This document shows, piece by piece, positions 44,517 to 54,143 of a stretch of 64,000 bases of DNA. Position numbers and translations under genes: made by a program. This DNA is from an uncultured Eubacteriales bacterium (GTDB lineage Bacteria; Bacillota; Clostridia; Oscillospirales; Acutalibacteraceae), in contig CAKSRC010000002.1 of NCBI GenBank assembly GCA_934486915.1, positions 1 through 64,000 of the forward strand. The letters run 5' to 3'. The notes under the pieces were generated by a model that saw only the letters and a list, made by a program, of their open reading frames with translations, had not been told where the DNA came from and made no database searches. The first letter of the stretch is position 1, and the number at the start of each line of letters is the position of its first letter.

Positions 44517-47436
44517 GCTTTTTCACCTCTCTTTTTTGCTGCTCAATCGCAGAAAGCAAGCTGCGTATTCTTATTTTCACTGCACCCAAATTTGTAATTT
44601 CATCTATTTTAATTTGAGTGTATATTTTTCCGTCCTTTTCTAGTATCGACCTTACCTCATCAGTTGTAATTGCATCTACACCGCATCCAAACGATACTAA
44701 TTGTATAAGATCCATATCTTTTTGAGATTTAACATATTCCGCTGCCGCATAAAGCCGTGAATGATAAGTCCATTGATTTAAAACTGCCACTGAAAGTTTA
44801 TTTACATACCTGCTCACGACATCTTCTGATATCAATGCAACACCAAAATTTGTTATAAGCTTATCTATGCCGTGATTTATCTCCGGATCAATATGATACG
44901 GCCTTCCTGACAATACAATAATATGTTTTCCTGCTTTTCTGGCCTTTTTAATTATTTCTTTGCCCTTATCATGAACCTTATTAATATAGCTTTCATACTC
45001 CTTATATGCTAAATCAGCAGCCCTTTTAACATCTAAAATAGTGATATCGTTAAAATACCTAAGAAGTATCTCATGAAATTTATAAGGGAAATCTTTTTTT
45101 CTATGTATACCCACATAATCATTTATAAAGTTGGGTTCCTTAACTTCCTTAACATTTGCACCTATTACCTCAGAATAATACGCAACTACAGGACAGTTAT
45201 AATGATTATCTCCCAACTTCTCGTCAAAATTATAAGACATACATGGGTAAAATATAACATCTACATTCTTATCCAATAGATATTTTATATGACCATGCAC
45301 CAATTTTGCAGGGAAGCAAACTGTATCGGATGGTATTGTATTTTGCCCCTCTATATAAAGCTCTCTATTGGAAAATGGAGAGGTCTCAATTGAAAAGCCG
45401 AGCTCTCTAAAAAGTGTAGACCAAAATGGCAAAAGTTCGTACATATTAAGCGCCATAGGTATGCCTATAACTCCTTTATGACCTTTAACACTTTTATATT
45501 TCTCAAGCTCTTTAAGTTTAAAGCTATACATATTCAAAGAATCATCAGACTCACTGTTTGTAATAGGTTTTTCGCAGCGGTTTCCGCCTATATATCTTCT
45601 TCCCTCTTGAAACTTATTTATTGTAAGCCTGCAATGGTTACTGCATCCATTACAATTTACAGCCTTAATTTCATGAGTGAAATTTCCAAGTTCCTCTTTT
45701 GTAATTATAGAACTTTTTTCATTTTCGTTTGACTGCTCTTTTGCATATAAAGCTGCCCCATAGGCTCCCATAAGTCCCGATATATTGGGCCTTACAACAT
45801 TTGTTTTAAGTTCTGATTCAAATGCTCTCAAAACAGCATCATTTAAAAATGTACCGCCCTGCACAACGATTTTTCTACCAAGTTCTTCAGGAGAAGAAAC
45901 CCTTATAACCTTATAAAGAGCATTTTTTACAACGCTTAAAGAAAGTCCTGCGGATATATCTTCTATGGTAGCACCATCTTTTTGAGCTTGTTTTACAGAA
46001 GAGTTCATAAACACCGTACATCTCGAACCTAGGTCAACAGGACGTTTTGCTAAAATGCCCAATTTTGAAAATTCTTCAATTGAATATCCTAAAGCATTGG
46101 CAAATGTTTGTAAAAATGACCCACATCCCGATGAACAAGCCTCATTTAAAAATATGTTGTCAACCGTTTTATTATGTATCTTAAAGCATTTAATATCTTG
46201 CCCGCCTATGTCTATTACAAACTCCACATCAGGCAAAAATTCCTTTGCCGCTGTAAAGTGAGCTATAGTCTCAACAACTCCAAAATCTATATTGAAGGCA
46301 TTTTTTATCATTTCCTCGCCATAGCCCGTTGCAGCTGCAGCCTTAACATTTATAGAAGGATTTATAGAATATATATCATTTAAAAAGTCCTTAACAATAG
46401 GTATTGGATTACCGTTATTTTGACGATAATTTTGGTATAAAAGCTCATTATCCTCTCCCATAACCACAGCCTTTACAGTAGTTGAACCGGCATCTATTCC
46501 TATATAAACTTCCTTTTTATAATCTTGAAGTTCGCCTTCTTTAACCTTGGCCTTTTTGTGTCTTGATTTAAAGGCTTCATATTCTTCTTGACTTTTAAAT
46601 AGAGGTTCATGACTTGCAAAATCCATTGAGCCCTTATAATTTGCTATATCCTTTATTAGACAATCTATATTAAAGACTTTATCTGCACAAAGTGCTGCTC
46701 CTAAAGACACAAAATATAATGAATTTTCCGGGAAAATTCCTTTAGTCTTTAGTGTATCATCAAAGCACTTTCTAAGCTCTGATAAAAATGTAAGCGGTCC
46801 ACCTAAATAAACAACCTTCCCACTTATTTCTCTTCCTTGAGCAAGTCCTGCTATAGTTTGGTTTGCAACGGCATAAAATATGCTGGCAGCTAAGTCTTCT
46901 TTTTTTGCACCTTGATTTAAAAGAGGCTGTATATCAGTCTTAGCAAACACACCACATCTTGATGCTATTGTATATACCTTTTCATGATTTTTAGAAAGTT
47001 CGTTTATTTCATCTATAGGTGTGCCAAGCAAAGTCGCCATTTGATCGATAAATGCGCCGGTACCCCCAGCACAAGAGCCATTCATCCTAACTTCAGTCGA
47101 ACCTGACATAAACAATATTTTAGCATCCTCACCACCAAGCTCTATTATTACATCAGTATCCCCTATAAATTTTTTAGCAGCCACTCTTGTAGCATATACT
47201 TCTTGTATAAAGCTTATACCCGCACTTTGAGCAATACCCATACCTGCCGATCCTGATATTGCAATCTTAGCATTCTTAGCCTGCGGAAATTTCAATACTA
47301 TTTCATTTAAAATATCGCCTGCTTTTTCGACAATTCGGGAATAATGACGTTGATAAGACTTATGTAAAATTTGATTATTTTCATCTAAAACTACACACTT
47401 TATAGTAGTGGAACCTATATCTAAACCTATTTTCAA
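44497..47436 (-). CDS. Acyl-CoA dehydratase activase-related protein (two BadF/BcrA domains plus DUF2229)
   Basis: A 979-residue protein with two ASKHA ATPase domains in tandem: MKIGLDIGSTTIKCVVL at the start and YIGIDAGSTTVKAVVMG near 310. Cluster cysteines are in MNGSCAGGTGAFIDQM and EACSSGCGSFLQTFA. A DUF2229 part follows (about 660 to 880). Such proteins use ATP to drive an electron into a dehydratase-like partner, here presumably the overlapping downstream gene. True two-subunit dehydratases are not in the window, and the physiological substrate of these fused homologs is not established. Confidence 0.87.
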   Translation of the reverse strand: MKIGLDIGSTTIKCVVLDENNQILHKSYQRHYSRIVEKAGDILNEIVLKFPQAKNAKIAISGSAGMGIAQSAGISFIQEVYATRVAAKKFIGDTDVIIELGGEDAKILFMSGSTEVRMNGSCAGGTGAFIDQMATLLGTPIDEINELSKNHEKVYTIASRCGVFAKTDIQPLLNQGAKKEDLAASIFYAVANQTIAGLAQGREISGKVVYLGGPLTFLSELRKCFDDTLKTKGIFPENSLYFVSLGAALCADKVFNIDCLIKDIANYKGSMDFASHEPLFKSQEEYEAFKSRHKKAKVKEGELQDYKKEVYIGIDAGSTTVKAVVMGEDNELLYQNYRQNNGNPIPIVKDFLNDIYSINPSINVKAAAATGYGEEMIKNAFNIDFGVVETIAHFTAAKEFLPDVEFVIDIGGQDIKCFKIHNKTVDNIFLNEACSSGCGSFLQTFANALGYSIEEFSKLGILAKRPVDLGSRCTVFMNSSVKQAQKDGATIEDISAGLSLSVVKNALYKVIRVSSPEELGRKIVVQGGTFLNDAVLRAFESELKTNVVRPNISGLMGAYGAALYAKEQSNENEKSSIITKEELGNFTHEIKAVNCNGCSNHCRLTINKFQEGRRYIGGNRCEKPITNSESDDSLNMYSFKLKELEKYKSVKGHKGVIGIPMALNMYELLPFWSTLFRELGFSIETSPFSNRELYIEGQNTIPSDTVCFPAKLVHGHIKYLLDKNVDVIFYPCMSYNFDEKLGDNHYNCPVVAYYSEVIGANVKEVKEPNFINDYVGIHRKKDFPYKFHEILLRYFNDITILDVKRAADLAYKEYESYINKVHDKGKEIIKKARKAGKHIIVLSGRPYHIDPEINHGIDKLITNFGVALISEDVVSRYVNKLSVAVLNQWTYHSRLYAAAEYVKSQKDMDLIQLVSFGCGVDAITTDEVRSILEKDGKIYTQIKIDEITNLGAVKIRIRSLLSAIEQQKREVKKHERIKV

Positions 47437-47542
47437 AACATTACCCCCAAAAAATTCACATATATATTTAATTAAATCACTTAAAATAAAATGGCGTATT
47501 CTAGCAATACAATGCTGTTTTTAGTGTTTTTAATTATAAAAA

Positions 47543-47571
47543 AGTATATCAGCCTTTAAATTGATTGTCAA
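47543..47571 (-). promoter_or_regulatory. Predicted sigma-A promoter of the activase operon
   Basis: Minus strand perfect TTGACA (47571-47566), 17-base spacer, TATACT (47548-47543); about 107 bases before the start codon. Confidence 0.72.
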
Positions 47572-47613
47572 TCAAGTCAGGAGAAATATGGACTAATATT
47601 ATATATTTACATA

Positions 47614-49161
47614 TTAGGCTTTTAATTCATCATGAGACTTAATATATTCTTCAATTCTTGAGATATCGATACCCTTTTCTGCTTTAAGTATATTGTAAAG
47701 CTCCAATAAGATTTCTTTTACACCAAATGCTTTTTCACTTTCTACATTTAAGGGCATTATAGGGTCATGCACACTAAGTCTAAGTAAAAACCAGCCCGTA
47801 TTATCTCCTTTATTAAACGAGGCTCTAATTCCTTCATAATTATCATCATTTATCTTAAATTCATCTTTAGAAGCTACGCTTTCACTTAGCTTATCTATTA
47901 TTTCTTGACCTCTTACTTTAAAATCAGCATCTAAAATAGGCAATCTAATCTCTATGCTGTCCTTAGGTTGTGGAAGCTTATTAATAATATCTAAAAGCGA
48001 TTTATTTGACTTTTTCAACTTTACAAATTTAATAATAATCTTTGTAATAAGATATGCTCCATCATCAAGAAAATAATTCTCCCTCAAAGCAGCATGACCT
48101 GATGTTTCGATAGCTAATGGACAGTTTATACCCTCTTGGTTCAGCCTTCTTGCTTCATTAATAACATTTTTATAGCCTCTTTTAAATCTATGATGTTTTC
48201 CCTTTAATATTTCCTCTATAAAATATTTTACACCACTTGAGGTTATTGAATCAGTTACTACAGTTCCGCCGTCATTACCCTCTAATGCAATTGCCGCACA
48301 AACTGCTACCAAAGTATTCCTTGCAATTTCGATACCGCTTGAGTCAACTGCCCCGGCCCTGTCTACATCAGTGTCGAATATAACTCCCAAATCTGCCTTA
48401 TTTTTAAGCGTAGCATTTCTAATAGCTTCTATAGCTTCTTTATTTTCCGGGTTTGGTATATGATTTGGAAAATATCCGTCAGGTTCTAAAAATTGGCTGC
48501 CGCTTATGTTTGCTCCTAAAGGCTCTAAAACCTCTCTTGCATAGAATCCTCCTACACCATTTCCCGCATCTACTACAATTTTTAAATCTTGGAGAGGTTT
48601 ATCATAATTTTCGGCATTAACACCTTTGCATATTATATTTCTTAGATGTTTAGCATAACTTTTCATATAATCCACTTGCTCTAATTTGCCGCATGAAGAC
48701 TTTTTAGGAAATTCCTCGTTTTGAGCATACTCCAAAATTTCCTCAATGTCCTTTGAATCTAAAGCGCCGGACTCCACAAAAAATTTTAACCCGTTTCTAT
48801 TAAAGGGATGATGGCTTGCAGTAATTTCAATAGCCGCATCACATTTTAGGTCTAATATAGACATAAACATTGCAGGTGTTGAAGCTAGGTCACAATCATA
48901 TATATTTGTCCCTACTGACCTTATAGAACTAATCAATACATCTTTTATCCTATTTGCAGATATCCTAGAATCATGTCCTATAGATATACTTATATCACTT
49001 GCTTCCTTACTTTGACGTTTACAAAGCCATGATACAAAACCCAAAGCTATTTTAAAAATAACTTCATCCGAAAGATTTATTTCTTCATTTTCAACTCCGC
49101 TTGAAGCTACACCCCTTATATCTGTCCCACTTTTAAATTGTTTCCAATACGAATTAAGCAA
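47614..49161 (-). CDS. Phosphoglucomutase/phosphomannomutase family protein
   Basis: Alpha-D-phosphohexomutase of 515 residues. The catalytic serine loop is TASHHPFNRNG (114-124), with His where most members have Asn (TASHNP). The metal loop is DTDVDRAG and the sugar-binding loop AIETSGHAAL. The C-terminal domain 4 is present. It would interconvert hexose 1- and 6-phosphates; which hexose cannot be told. Start TTG or ATT-adjacent context aside, AAGGAG precedes the chosen TTG at 49161. It has its own promoter. Confidence 0.9.
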   Translation of the reverse strand: MLNSYWKQFKSGTDIRGVASSGVENEEINLSDEVIFKIALGFVSWLCKRQSKEASDISISIGHDSRISANRIKDVLISSIRSVGTNIYDCDLASTPAMFMSILDLKCDAAIEITASHHPFNRNGLKFFVESGALDSKDIEEILEYAQNEEFPKKSSCGKLEQVDYMKSYAKHLRNIICKGVNAENYDKPLQDLKIVVDAGNGVGGFYAREVLEPLGANISGSQFLEPDGYFPNHIPNPENKEAIEAIRNATLKNKADLGVIFDTDVDRAGAVDSSGIEIARNTLVAVCAAIALEGNDGGTVVTDSITSSGVKYFIEEILKGKHHRFKRGYKNVINEARRLNQEGINCPLAIETSGHAALRENYFLDDGAYLITKIIIKFVKLKKSNKSLLDIINKLPQPKDSIEIRLPILDADFKVRGQEIIDKLSESVASKDEFKINDDNYEGIRASFNKGDNTGWFLLRLSVHDPIMPLNVESEKAFGVKEILLELYNILKAEKGIDISRIEEYIKSHDELKA

Positions 49162-49205
49162 TTAGATCCACTCCTTAAAGTATTTACCATTATATAGATA
49201 ATTTT

Positions 49206-49234
49206 ATTATATCTAATGCTTTTAGTTTTGTCGA
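49206..49234 (-). promoter_or_regulatory. Predicted promoter of the phosphohexomutase gene, with a Spo0A-like core
   Basis: Minus strand TCGACA (49234-49229), 17-base spacer, perfect TATAAT (49211-49206). On the plus strand the -35 overlaps TTTTGTCGATA, close to the Spo0A box consensus; this may be chance. Confidence 0.6.
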
Positions 49235-49312
49235 TAAAATTATCTTAAATTTGGGGCTGCAAAAACGATATTTTATGTTTATAACAAATTTTCACTATTA
49301 AGATTTACTAAT

Positions 49313-49735
49313 TTATTTAATTGACTTTATTAAATCTCTTTGGGTATTGATAAAATTATTAGCAAAATCCCTCGTCTTATCATTAATGTTTCTATAGCTA
49401 TCTATTTTTTGTGAAATCTCCTCTATATCACTCATGCTTTTACTTATTATCATTGCAGATATCTCACTTAAGCTTTTGTTTGGTATGTCCTTAGGTTTTA
49501 TTTTTCCAAATGACGAGAGCATATAAAGATAGCCTGCATCCTCTTCAACTGCTCCACAGTCTTTAAGCATAAAAGAACTTTCCTTTGCAGATCTGCAATA
49601 ATTTTCATACTGCACTTTTGCGTGTTGCTTCAGTATATCATTTTTAGATTTATTAATAATAATCTTATTTGCGTATATTCCTGTTTGAGAAACTTTATAT
49701 ATATCCTTTAGCAAACGGATATCATCTTGATTCAA
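49313..49735 (-). CDS. Small helical clostridial protein, unknown function
   Basis: A 140-residue all-helical protein, probably a four-helix bundle of ferritin-like shape. It resembles hypothetical clostridial proteins beginning MNxDDLxLLKxIYK, which are common but uncharacterised. It has no metal-binding ExxH pairs that I can identify. It lies between the secreted 221-residue protein and the phosphohexomutase. No promoter was identified. Confidence 0.6.
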   Translation of the reverse strand: MNQDDIRLLKDIYKVSQTGIYANKIIINKSKNDILKQHAKVQYENYCRSAKESSFMLKDCGAVEEDAGYLYMLSSFGKIKPKDIPNKSLSEISAMIISKSMSDIEEISQKIDSYRNINDKTRDFANNFINTQRDLIKSIK

Positions 49736-49859
49736 AAAATTTACCCCCTAAAATTATTTGACCAAGATATATTTCCCAAAACCTTTTATAATATTAATAA
49801 AAAAATTTACAACCAACATAACAAATGTCGATTGCAAATTTAAAAATCACTTTATAGTT

Positions 49860-50525
49860 TTATTGGTTTTTAAAGAAATCGTCCCAATCTGACTTTTCCT
49901 TAAAATTCGACCTTTTATTTGATTGATTTTTTATATTACGGTATACATCTAAGCTTTGAGTGTCTTGTTTTGCTACCTTATGCGGGACCCTATTGATCTT
50001 ATGCCTTATTTTGGAGCGCTCAAGCTTTTCTCTCTTCTTATATTTAATATGGTCAATAATCAAATAAACAACACCTATAAAAGAAAGTCCTATAAGGGTA
50101 AAACCTAAATACATCATCCACTTTGATCCATCTGCATCAAACCCTGTTGAATTTTTAATAAAATCAAAAGAATCTGAACCAGCCTTATTGTCAGCTAAAA
50201 TTTTCCAATCATCATCCGAGATTTCCGGCTCATCCACTTCATTTAATCCTGAAATAAGAGATGGTGTACTGTATTGATTATATCCGCCGGAATGTTTGGA
50301 TGAATTATACGAGGATCTACTTGATACGCTAGAAGTTTCACTGTCACCTTCAGTATCAGTATAAGAATAAGCATTTTCATCTATATCACTTGAAGATATA
50401 GACTGTTTATCGGAGTATGAATAAATATCCTGTTCAGCGACAGCTGATATATTAATTACAATAATAAAATTTAAAATAATAAAAGTAGAAAAAAATATTA
50501 ATAAACGTCCATATTTTTTTTTCAT
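49860..50525 (-). CDS. Predicted exported, membrane-anchored Ser-rich protein
   Basis: I do not recognise this 221-residue protein. It has an N-terminal signal peptide or anchor (KYGRLLIFFSTFIILNFI), a Ser/Tyr/Asp-rich outside region (about 34-130), a second membrane segment (about 140-158) and a basic cytoplasmic tail rich in Lys and Arg. This arrangement resembles a wall-facing protein with an inside tail. GAAGGGAGC precedes the ATG. Predicted promoter at 50607-50578. Confidence 0.6.
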   Translation of the reverse strand: MKKKYGRLLIFFSTFIILNFIIVINISAVAEQDIYSYSDKQSISSSDIDENAYSYTDTEGDSETSSVSSRSSYNSSKHSGGYNQYSTPSLISGLNEVDEPEISDDDWKILADNKAGSDSFDFIKNSTGFDADGSKWMMYLGFTLIGLSFIGVVYLIIDHIKYKKREKLERSKIRHKINRVPHKVAKQDTQSLDVYRNIKNQSNKRSNFKEKSDWDDFFKNQ

Positions 50526-50577
50526 TTAGTTGCTCCCTTCAAAATACAAGCACTCCATAAATCTGCGCGATACTTTT

Positions 50578-50607
50578 ATTTTATCATACCTTCTTTATTA
50601 AATGCAA
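50578..50607 (-). promoter_or_regulatory. Predicted promoter of the 221-residue membrane protein gene
   Basis: Minus strand TTGCAT (50607-50602), 18-base spacer, TAAAAT (50583-50578). Confidence 0.55.
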
Positions 50608-50739
50608 CATAAATAAGCACCCAAAATATAATATTTGAGAATTTTATAGGATAATTTTATAATATTACTTATTTCATTTATAACGTATTATCATCGATAA
50701 AATTTATATATTATAAACCTACATTTTTCAAATCCCGTG

Positions 50740-50768
50740 TTGAAAATCGGGTGTTAGAATGATATAAT
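50740..50768 (+). promoter_or_regulatory. Predicted sigma-A promoter of the PheS/PheT-like pair
   Basis: TTGAAA (50740-50745), 17-base spacer, perfect TATAAT (50763-50768), 80 bases before the start codon. The 322-base gap 50526-50847 holds this promoter, the divergent one and a small AT hairpin (50790-50816); I found no T-box specifier or AGGGTGG-type antiterminator sequence, unlike many clostridial phe operons. Confidence 0.7.
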
Positions 50769-50847
50769 AATAGATTATAAATGCTTTTTAATAACACTAT
50801 ACCTTTTGCTGTTATTATAGGATTATTAATTATAAAATGTTTTATTT

Positions 50848-51690
50848 ATGAGGTGGATTATGAGAGAGGAACTGGAACTGATTTTAAGTGATTTCAAGCA
50901 CGAACTTGAAAGTACAAATTCAATAAATGATCTTGAATCATTAAGGGCCAAGTATTTAATGAAGGGAGGAAAAATTTCCTTAATATTAAGCGAAATAAAA
51001 AATATTCCTGATGAAGATCGTCCGGCAATAGGAAAAATAGCTCATGAGACAAGGTCTTTTATATCAAAAAGTCTTGAAGATAAGGAAGTATTCTTGAGTG
51101 AACTTGCAATAAAGACAAAAATTGAAAACGATAGAATTGATATTCATGCTAAATCTCGACGCAGAAAAATAGGCAAGTTATCGACCGAATCCATTCTTTT
51201 GGAAAAAATAAACTCCTTTTTCCTAGGCTATGGCTTCAAAATCTATGAATCAAGCAAAGAAAAGCTTATTAATTCATTCATTGACGGAAATGAAACGATC
51301 TCTATTCCTTTTAAGGCAAATGAACTACCGTTGCGTGCCGTCACATTAAATAAATTATATAATAAATCCTCTTTTGAACCATCATATCTTCTAGAAGGAG
51401 TTATCATTGATAAAAATCTAAAATTTTCGGAGATTAAGGGATTAATTAATGATCTTTTCTCAACACTTTTTTCAAAAGAGATAAACTTAGTATCAAGGCC
51501 TAATTATTTAGGAATAATGAGCCCAAGCCTAAATGTTGGTTTGGAAAATGATAATAATGAGTTCTACTCTATAATGAGTTATGGTATGATTATCCCTAAA
51601 TATTTAGAGGACAACAATATTAACTCCAAAGAATATAACGGATTCGTTTTATTTATCGATATAGAAAAACTTATAAACAAACTAACTTAA
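50848..51690 (+). CDS. Catalytically degenerate PheS-like protein
   Basis: A 280-residue PheS homolog, about 60 shorter than real PheS. The N-terminal coiled coil is normal (LESLRAKYLMKGGKIS and DEDRPAIGKIAHETR). The synthetase core is recognisable but its active-site residues are gone: no HTSPVQ segment (only ETISIPFKANELP), VYRRD is LYNKS (166-170), FHQIEG is SYLLEG (175-180) and the motif 3 block GMGIERL is LFIDIEKL (264-271), losing the essential Arg. The domain order and the gene order with a PheT-like partner are kept, so it is a pseudo-enzyme and not a random ORF. A functional PheS must be elsewhere in the genome. Confidence 0.82.
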   Translation: MRWIMREELELILSDFKHELESTNSINDLESLRAKYLMKGGKISLILSEIKNIPDEDRPAIGKIAHETRSFISKSLEDKEVFLSELAIKTKIENDRIDIHAKSRRRKIGKLSTESILLEKINSFFLGYGFKIYESSKEKLINSFIDGNETISIPFKANELPLRAVTLNKLYNKSSFEPSYLLEGVIIDKNLKFSEIKGLINDLFSTLFSKEINLVSRPNYLGIMSPSLNVGLENDNNEFYSIMSYGMIIPKYLEDNNINSKEYNGFVLFIDIEKLINKLT

Positions 51691-51733
51691 TTTTTTGGCA
51701 CATAATTTAGAAATTCTAGGAGGCAATCAATCG

Positions 51734-53764
51734 ATGAAATTTTCGATAAAATGGTTAAATGAGTTCGTTGGGACTAACAATATATCTAAAGAAGATTTTA
51801 TAAAATCCATGGCTAAAATAGGATTTAATATAAAAAACTTTAAAATACAAGGTGAAAATTTAAAAAACATAGTTGTGGGAAGAATATTATTTATTGATGA
51901 ACATCCCTATGCTGACAGACTCTCTGTCTGCAGTGTCCATGTAGGCAAAGATAAGCCTGTCCAAATAGTTACAAATGCCACAAATATCAAGGCAGGAAAT
52001 CTTGTCCCTGTCGCACTCGACGGAGCAGTTTTAGCAGATAATACAACAATTACCGCAGGAAAAATTCGCGATATTTTAAGTGTTGGTATGTTTTGTTCTA
52101 TAAAAGAACTTGGCGTTGATCGAAAAGATTACCCATTTGCAAGCGAAGACGAAGTTTTTATATTAGATAATAATTGTACAATCGGTCAAGATATAAAAGA
52201 GGCCTTAGGGTTTAACGATACTACTTTTGAAATTAATATTCCTAACAAAAGGTCAGATTGTAATTGTGTAATAGGCCTTGCAAGAGAGATCTCCGCAAAG
52301 TTTGATAAACTACTAAGAATACGTTCGCCTAAAGTAGATAATTCAAGCTCAAACGCTTCAGAGCTTTTAAACATTTCTAATGAAGCCCTTGATGTTTGCC
52401 CTTACTATTGCGCTGCTGTCGTAAAAAACATAAAGCTTGGTCAGTCTCCTAAGTGGATTCAAGAGCGCCTTGTAAACTCTAATATAAAGCCTGTAAATAA
52501 TATTGTAGACATTACAAATTATGTTATGCTTGAATACGGTCAGCCAATTAACGTATTTGATTATAGGACTATAGAAAACGGTTCTTTAAAAGTGAGATAT
52601 GCAAAACCAAATGAAACAATAACGACCTTAGACGGTATTACCAGAACATTAACTGAAGACAATGTTGTGTTAGCTGATGAAAGTAAAATACTATCTATTC
52701 CCGGAATTGCAAGGGGTGAATTTGGCTGTCTTACAAGTAATTCAACTACCGTAGTATTTGAGGCTTCAAACTTAGATAAGGATTATATTAACTCAATTTC
52801 GAAAAAGTTAAGTCTTTCCTCAGACCAATCAACCAGATTTGAAAGCGGACTTGACTCTAATTACTGCATACCAGCTTTAAAAAGGGTATGTGAACTCATT
52901 CAAATGCTAAATATTGGGGAATTTGTAGGACCTATAATTGAAAGTAACTTCAATCTACTTAAACCTACAAAAATCGAATTTGATTATGACAAAATAAATT
53001 CATTCCTCAATTCATCATTCAGCCTTGAAGAAATGCAAAGGATCCTTAAAAAGATAGGCTGTACCTTTGAAAATGAACACATTTTAGTTGTGCCGTCTTA
53101 TAGACATGATCTTAATAATATATATGACATTGCAGGGGAAATCGTAAGATTTTACGGTTATGATAATATAAATGCATCTTCTTTAAAACGATTGCCGTTT
53201 CAAGGTGCTTGCTATAGGTATAAAAAATTTGAGGAAATTAAACGTATAGTTTCGTCTTTAGGCCTTAACGAGATTTTAACATCTCCCGTCATAGATAGGC
53301 TTGACATTAACAAAACGGATTTTCCTAATGATAGGTTAATAAGTATAAACCAAGATGGCAACAAAATCCTAAGGCCATCAGTGCTTATATCATCTCTAAA
53401 TTATATAGCAAACTCTCCAAAAGAAAAGCTTGAATTTTTTGAATTAGGAAATAAATATAGTTTGGATGATGATAATAATATTATAGAAAAAGCTGAACTT
53501 TCATGTGGTTTGTTTGGCGATAACTATGACTTTTATGATATCAAGGGAATTTTAGAGGAATTAATGGATAACATTAAGGTAAAAGACTATCACATAGAAG
53601 AAAACAGTGAAAATTTGACTTTTCATCCCGGAGTATCTGCTGTTATTAAAATAAAGGATAAAAATATAGGCTTTTTAGGTGAATTAAATCCACAAGTCGT
53701 ATCTAACTATAATATAAAACACAACGTATATCTTTTAAATCTCGAATTAGATAAAATTATCTAA
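51734..53764 (+). CDS. Shortened PheT-like protein lacking the anticodon-binding domain
   Basis: A 676-residue homolog of the PheRS beta chain, which is usually about 790-805. Present: EMAP-type tRNA-binding domain (NIVVGRILFIDEHPYADRL), the B3/B4 editing-type region (VNNIVDITNYVMLEYGQPIN), the B5 region and a reduced core with EFFELGNKYS. It stops at YLLNLELDKII, where a normal PheT would continue with the roughly 90-residue FDX-ACB anticodon domain. Start is ATG 51734, with AGGAGG 9 bases before. It follows the PheS-like gene after 43 bases in the same transcript. Both partners are degenerate together, suggesting they are retained as a complex with another job. Confidence 0.82.
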   Translation: MKFSIKWLNEFVGTNNISKEDFIKSMAKIGFNIKNFKIQGENLKNIVVGRILFIDEHPYADRLSVCSVHVGKDKPVQIVTNATNIKAGNLVPVALDGAVLADNTTITAGKIRDILSVGMFCSIKELGVDRKDYPFASEDEVFILDNNCTIGQDIKEALGFNDTTFEINIPNKRSDCNCVIGLAREISAKFDKLLRIRSPKVDNSSSNASELLNISNEALDVCPYYCAAVVKNIKLGQSPKWIQERLVNSNIKPVNNIVDITNYVMLEYGQPINVFDYRTIENGSLKVRYAKPNETITTLDGITRTLTEDNVVLADESKILSIPGIARGEFGCLTSNSTTVVFEASNLDKDYINSISKKLSLSSDQSTRFESGLDSNYCIPALKRVCELIQMLNIGEFVGPIIESNFNLLKPTKIEFDYDKINSFLNSSFSLEEMQRILKKIGCTFENEHILVVPSYRHDLNNIYDIAGEIVRFYGYDNINASSLKRLPFQGACYRYKKFEEIKRIVSSLGLNEILTSPVIDRLDINKTDFPNDRLISINQDGNKILRPSVLISSLNYIANSPKEKLEFFELGNKYSLDDDNNIIEKAELSCGLFGDNYDFYDIKGILEELMDNIKVKDYHIEENSENLTFHPGVSAVIKIKDKNIGFLGELNPQVVSNYNIKHNVYLLNLELDKII

Positions 53765-53793
53765 TTAAGCTTTTAAATAAGGAGATGGTCATT

Positions 53794-54120
53794 TTGAATC
53801 TTGCCTTAACAGTGCTTCTTACCGGCCTTACCGTAGTATTTTCAGTATTAATTCTACTAACTATAGTAATAAAAGTATATGGTTTAATTATATCTAAAAT
53901 ACAAAACAAGTCATTAAAGCCTAATACTAATGATCTCGACAATGTAATAAATAATGATGACGATGATATCGATCAAGAAGTACTTGCAGTAATTTTTGCA
54001 ACAGTCGCACATATGTACAGTGATGACTCTAAATATAAAATAAAGAGTGTCAAAAGAGTATTTACATCTCGCCCTGCTTGGGGTAACGCATCTATTATCG
54101 AAAACACAAAACCATTTTAA
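53794..54120 (+). CDS. OadG-family sodium pump decarboxylase gamma-like subunit
   Basis: A 108-residue single-span membrane protein. The helix (LTVLLTGLTVVFSVLILLTI) followed by an acidic linker and the short C-terminal VFATVAHMY/W-G-N element resemble OadG/MmdD subunits, which hold the decarboxylase complex together. Start is TTG 53794; GGAG lies 9 bases before. An ATG at 53785 is directly attached to that ribosome site and is unlikely. The beta subunit follows 23 bases downstream. Confidence 0.78.
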   Translation: MNLALTVLLTGLTVVFSVLILLTIVIKVYGLIISKIQNKSLKPNTNDLDNVINNDDDDIDQEVLAVIFATVAHMYSDDSKYKIKSVKRVFTSRPAWGNASIIENTKPF

Positions 54121-54143
54121 TTTAATGTGAAAGGGGTATAGTT

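Noticed and set aside
50526..50847. Search for a T-box leader upstream of the PheS-like gene
   Set aside because: No AGGGTGG-type antiterminator sequence and no convincing stem I specifier; only a promoter and a weak AT hairpin.
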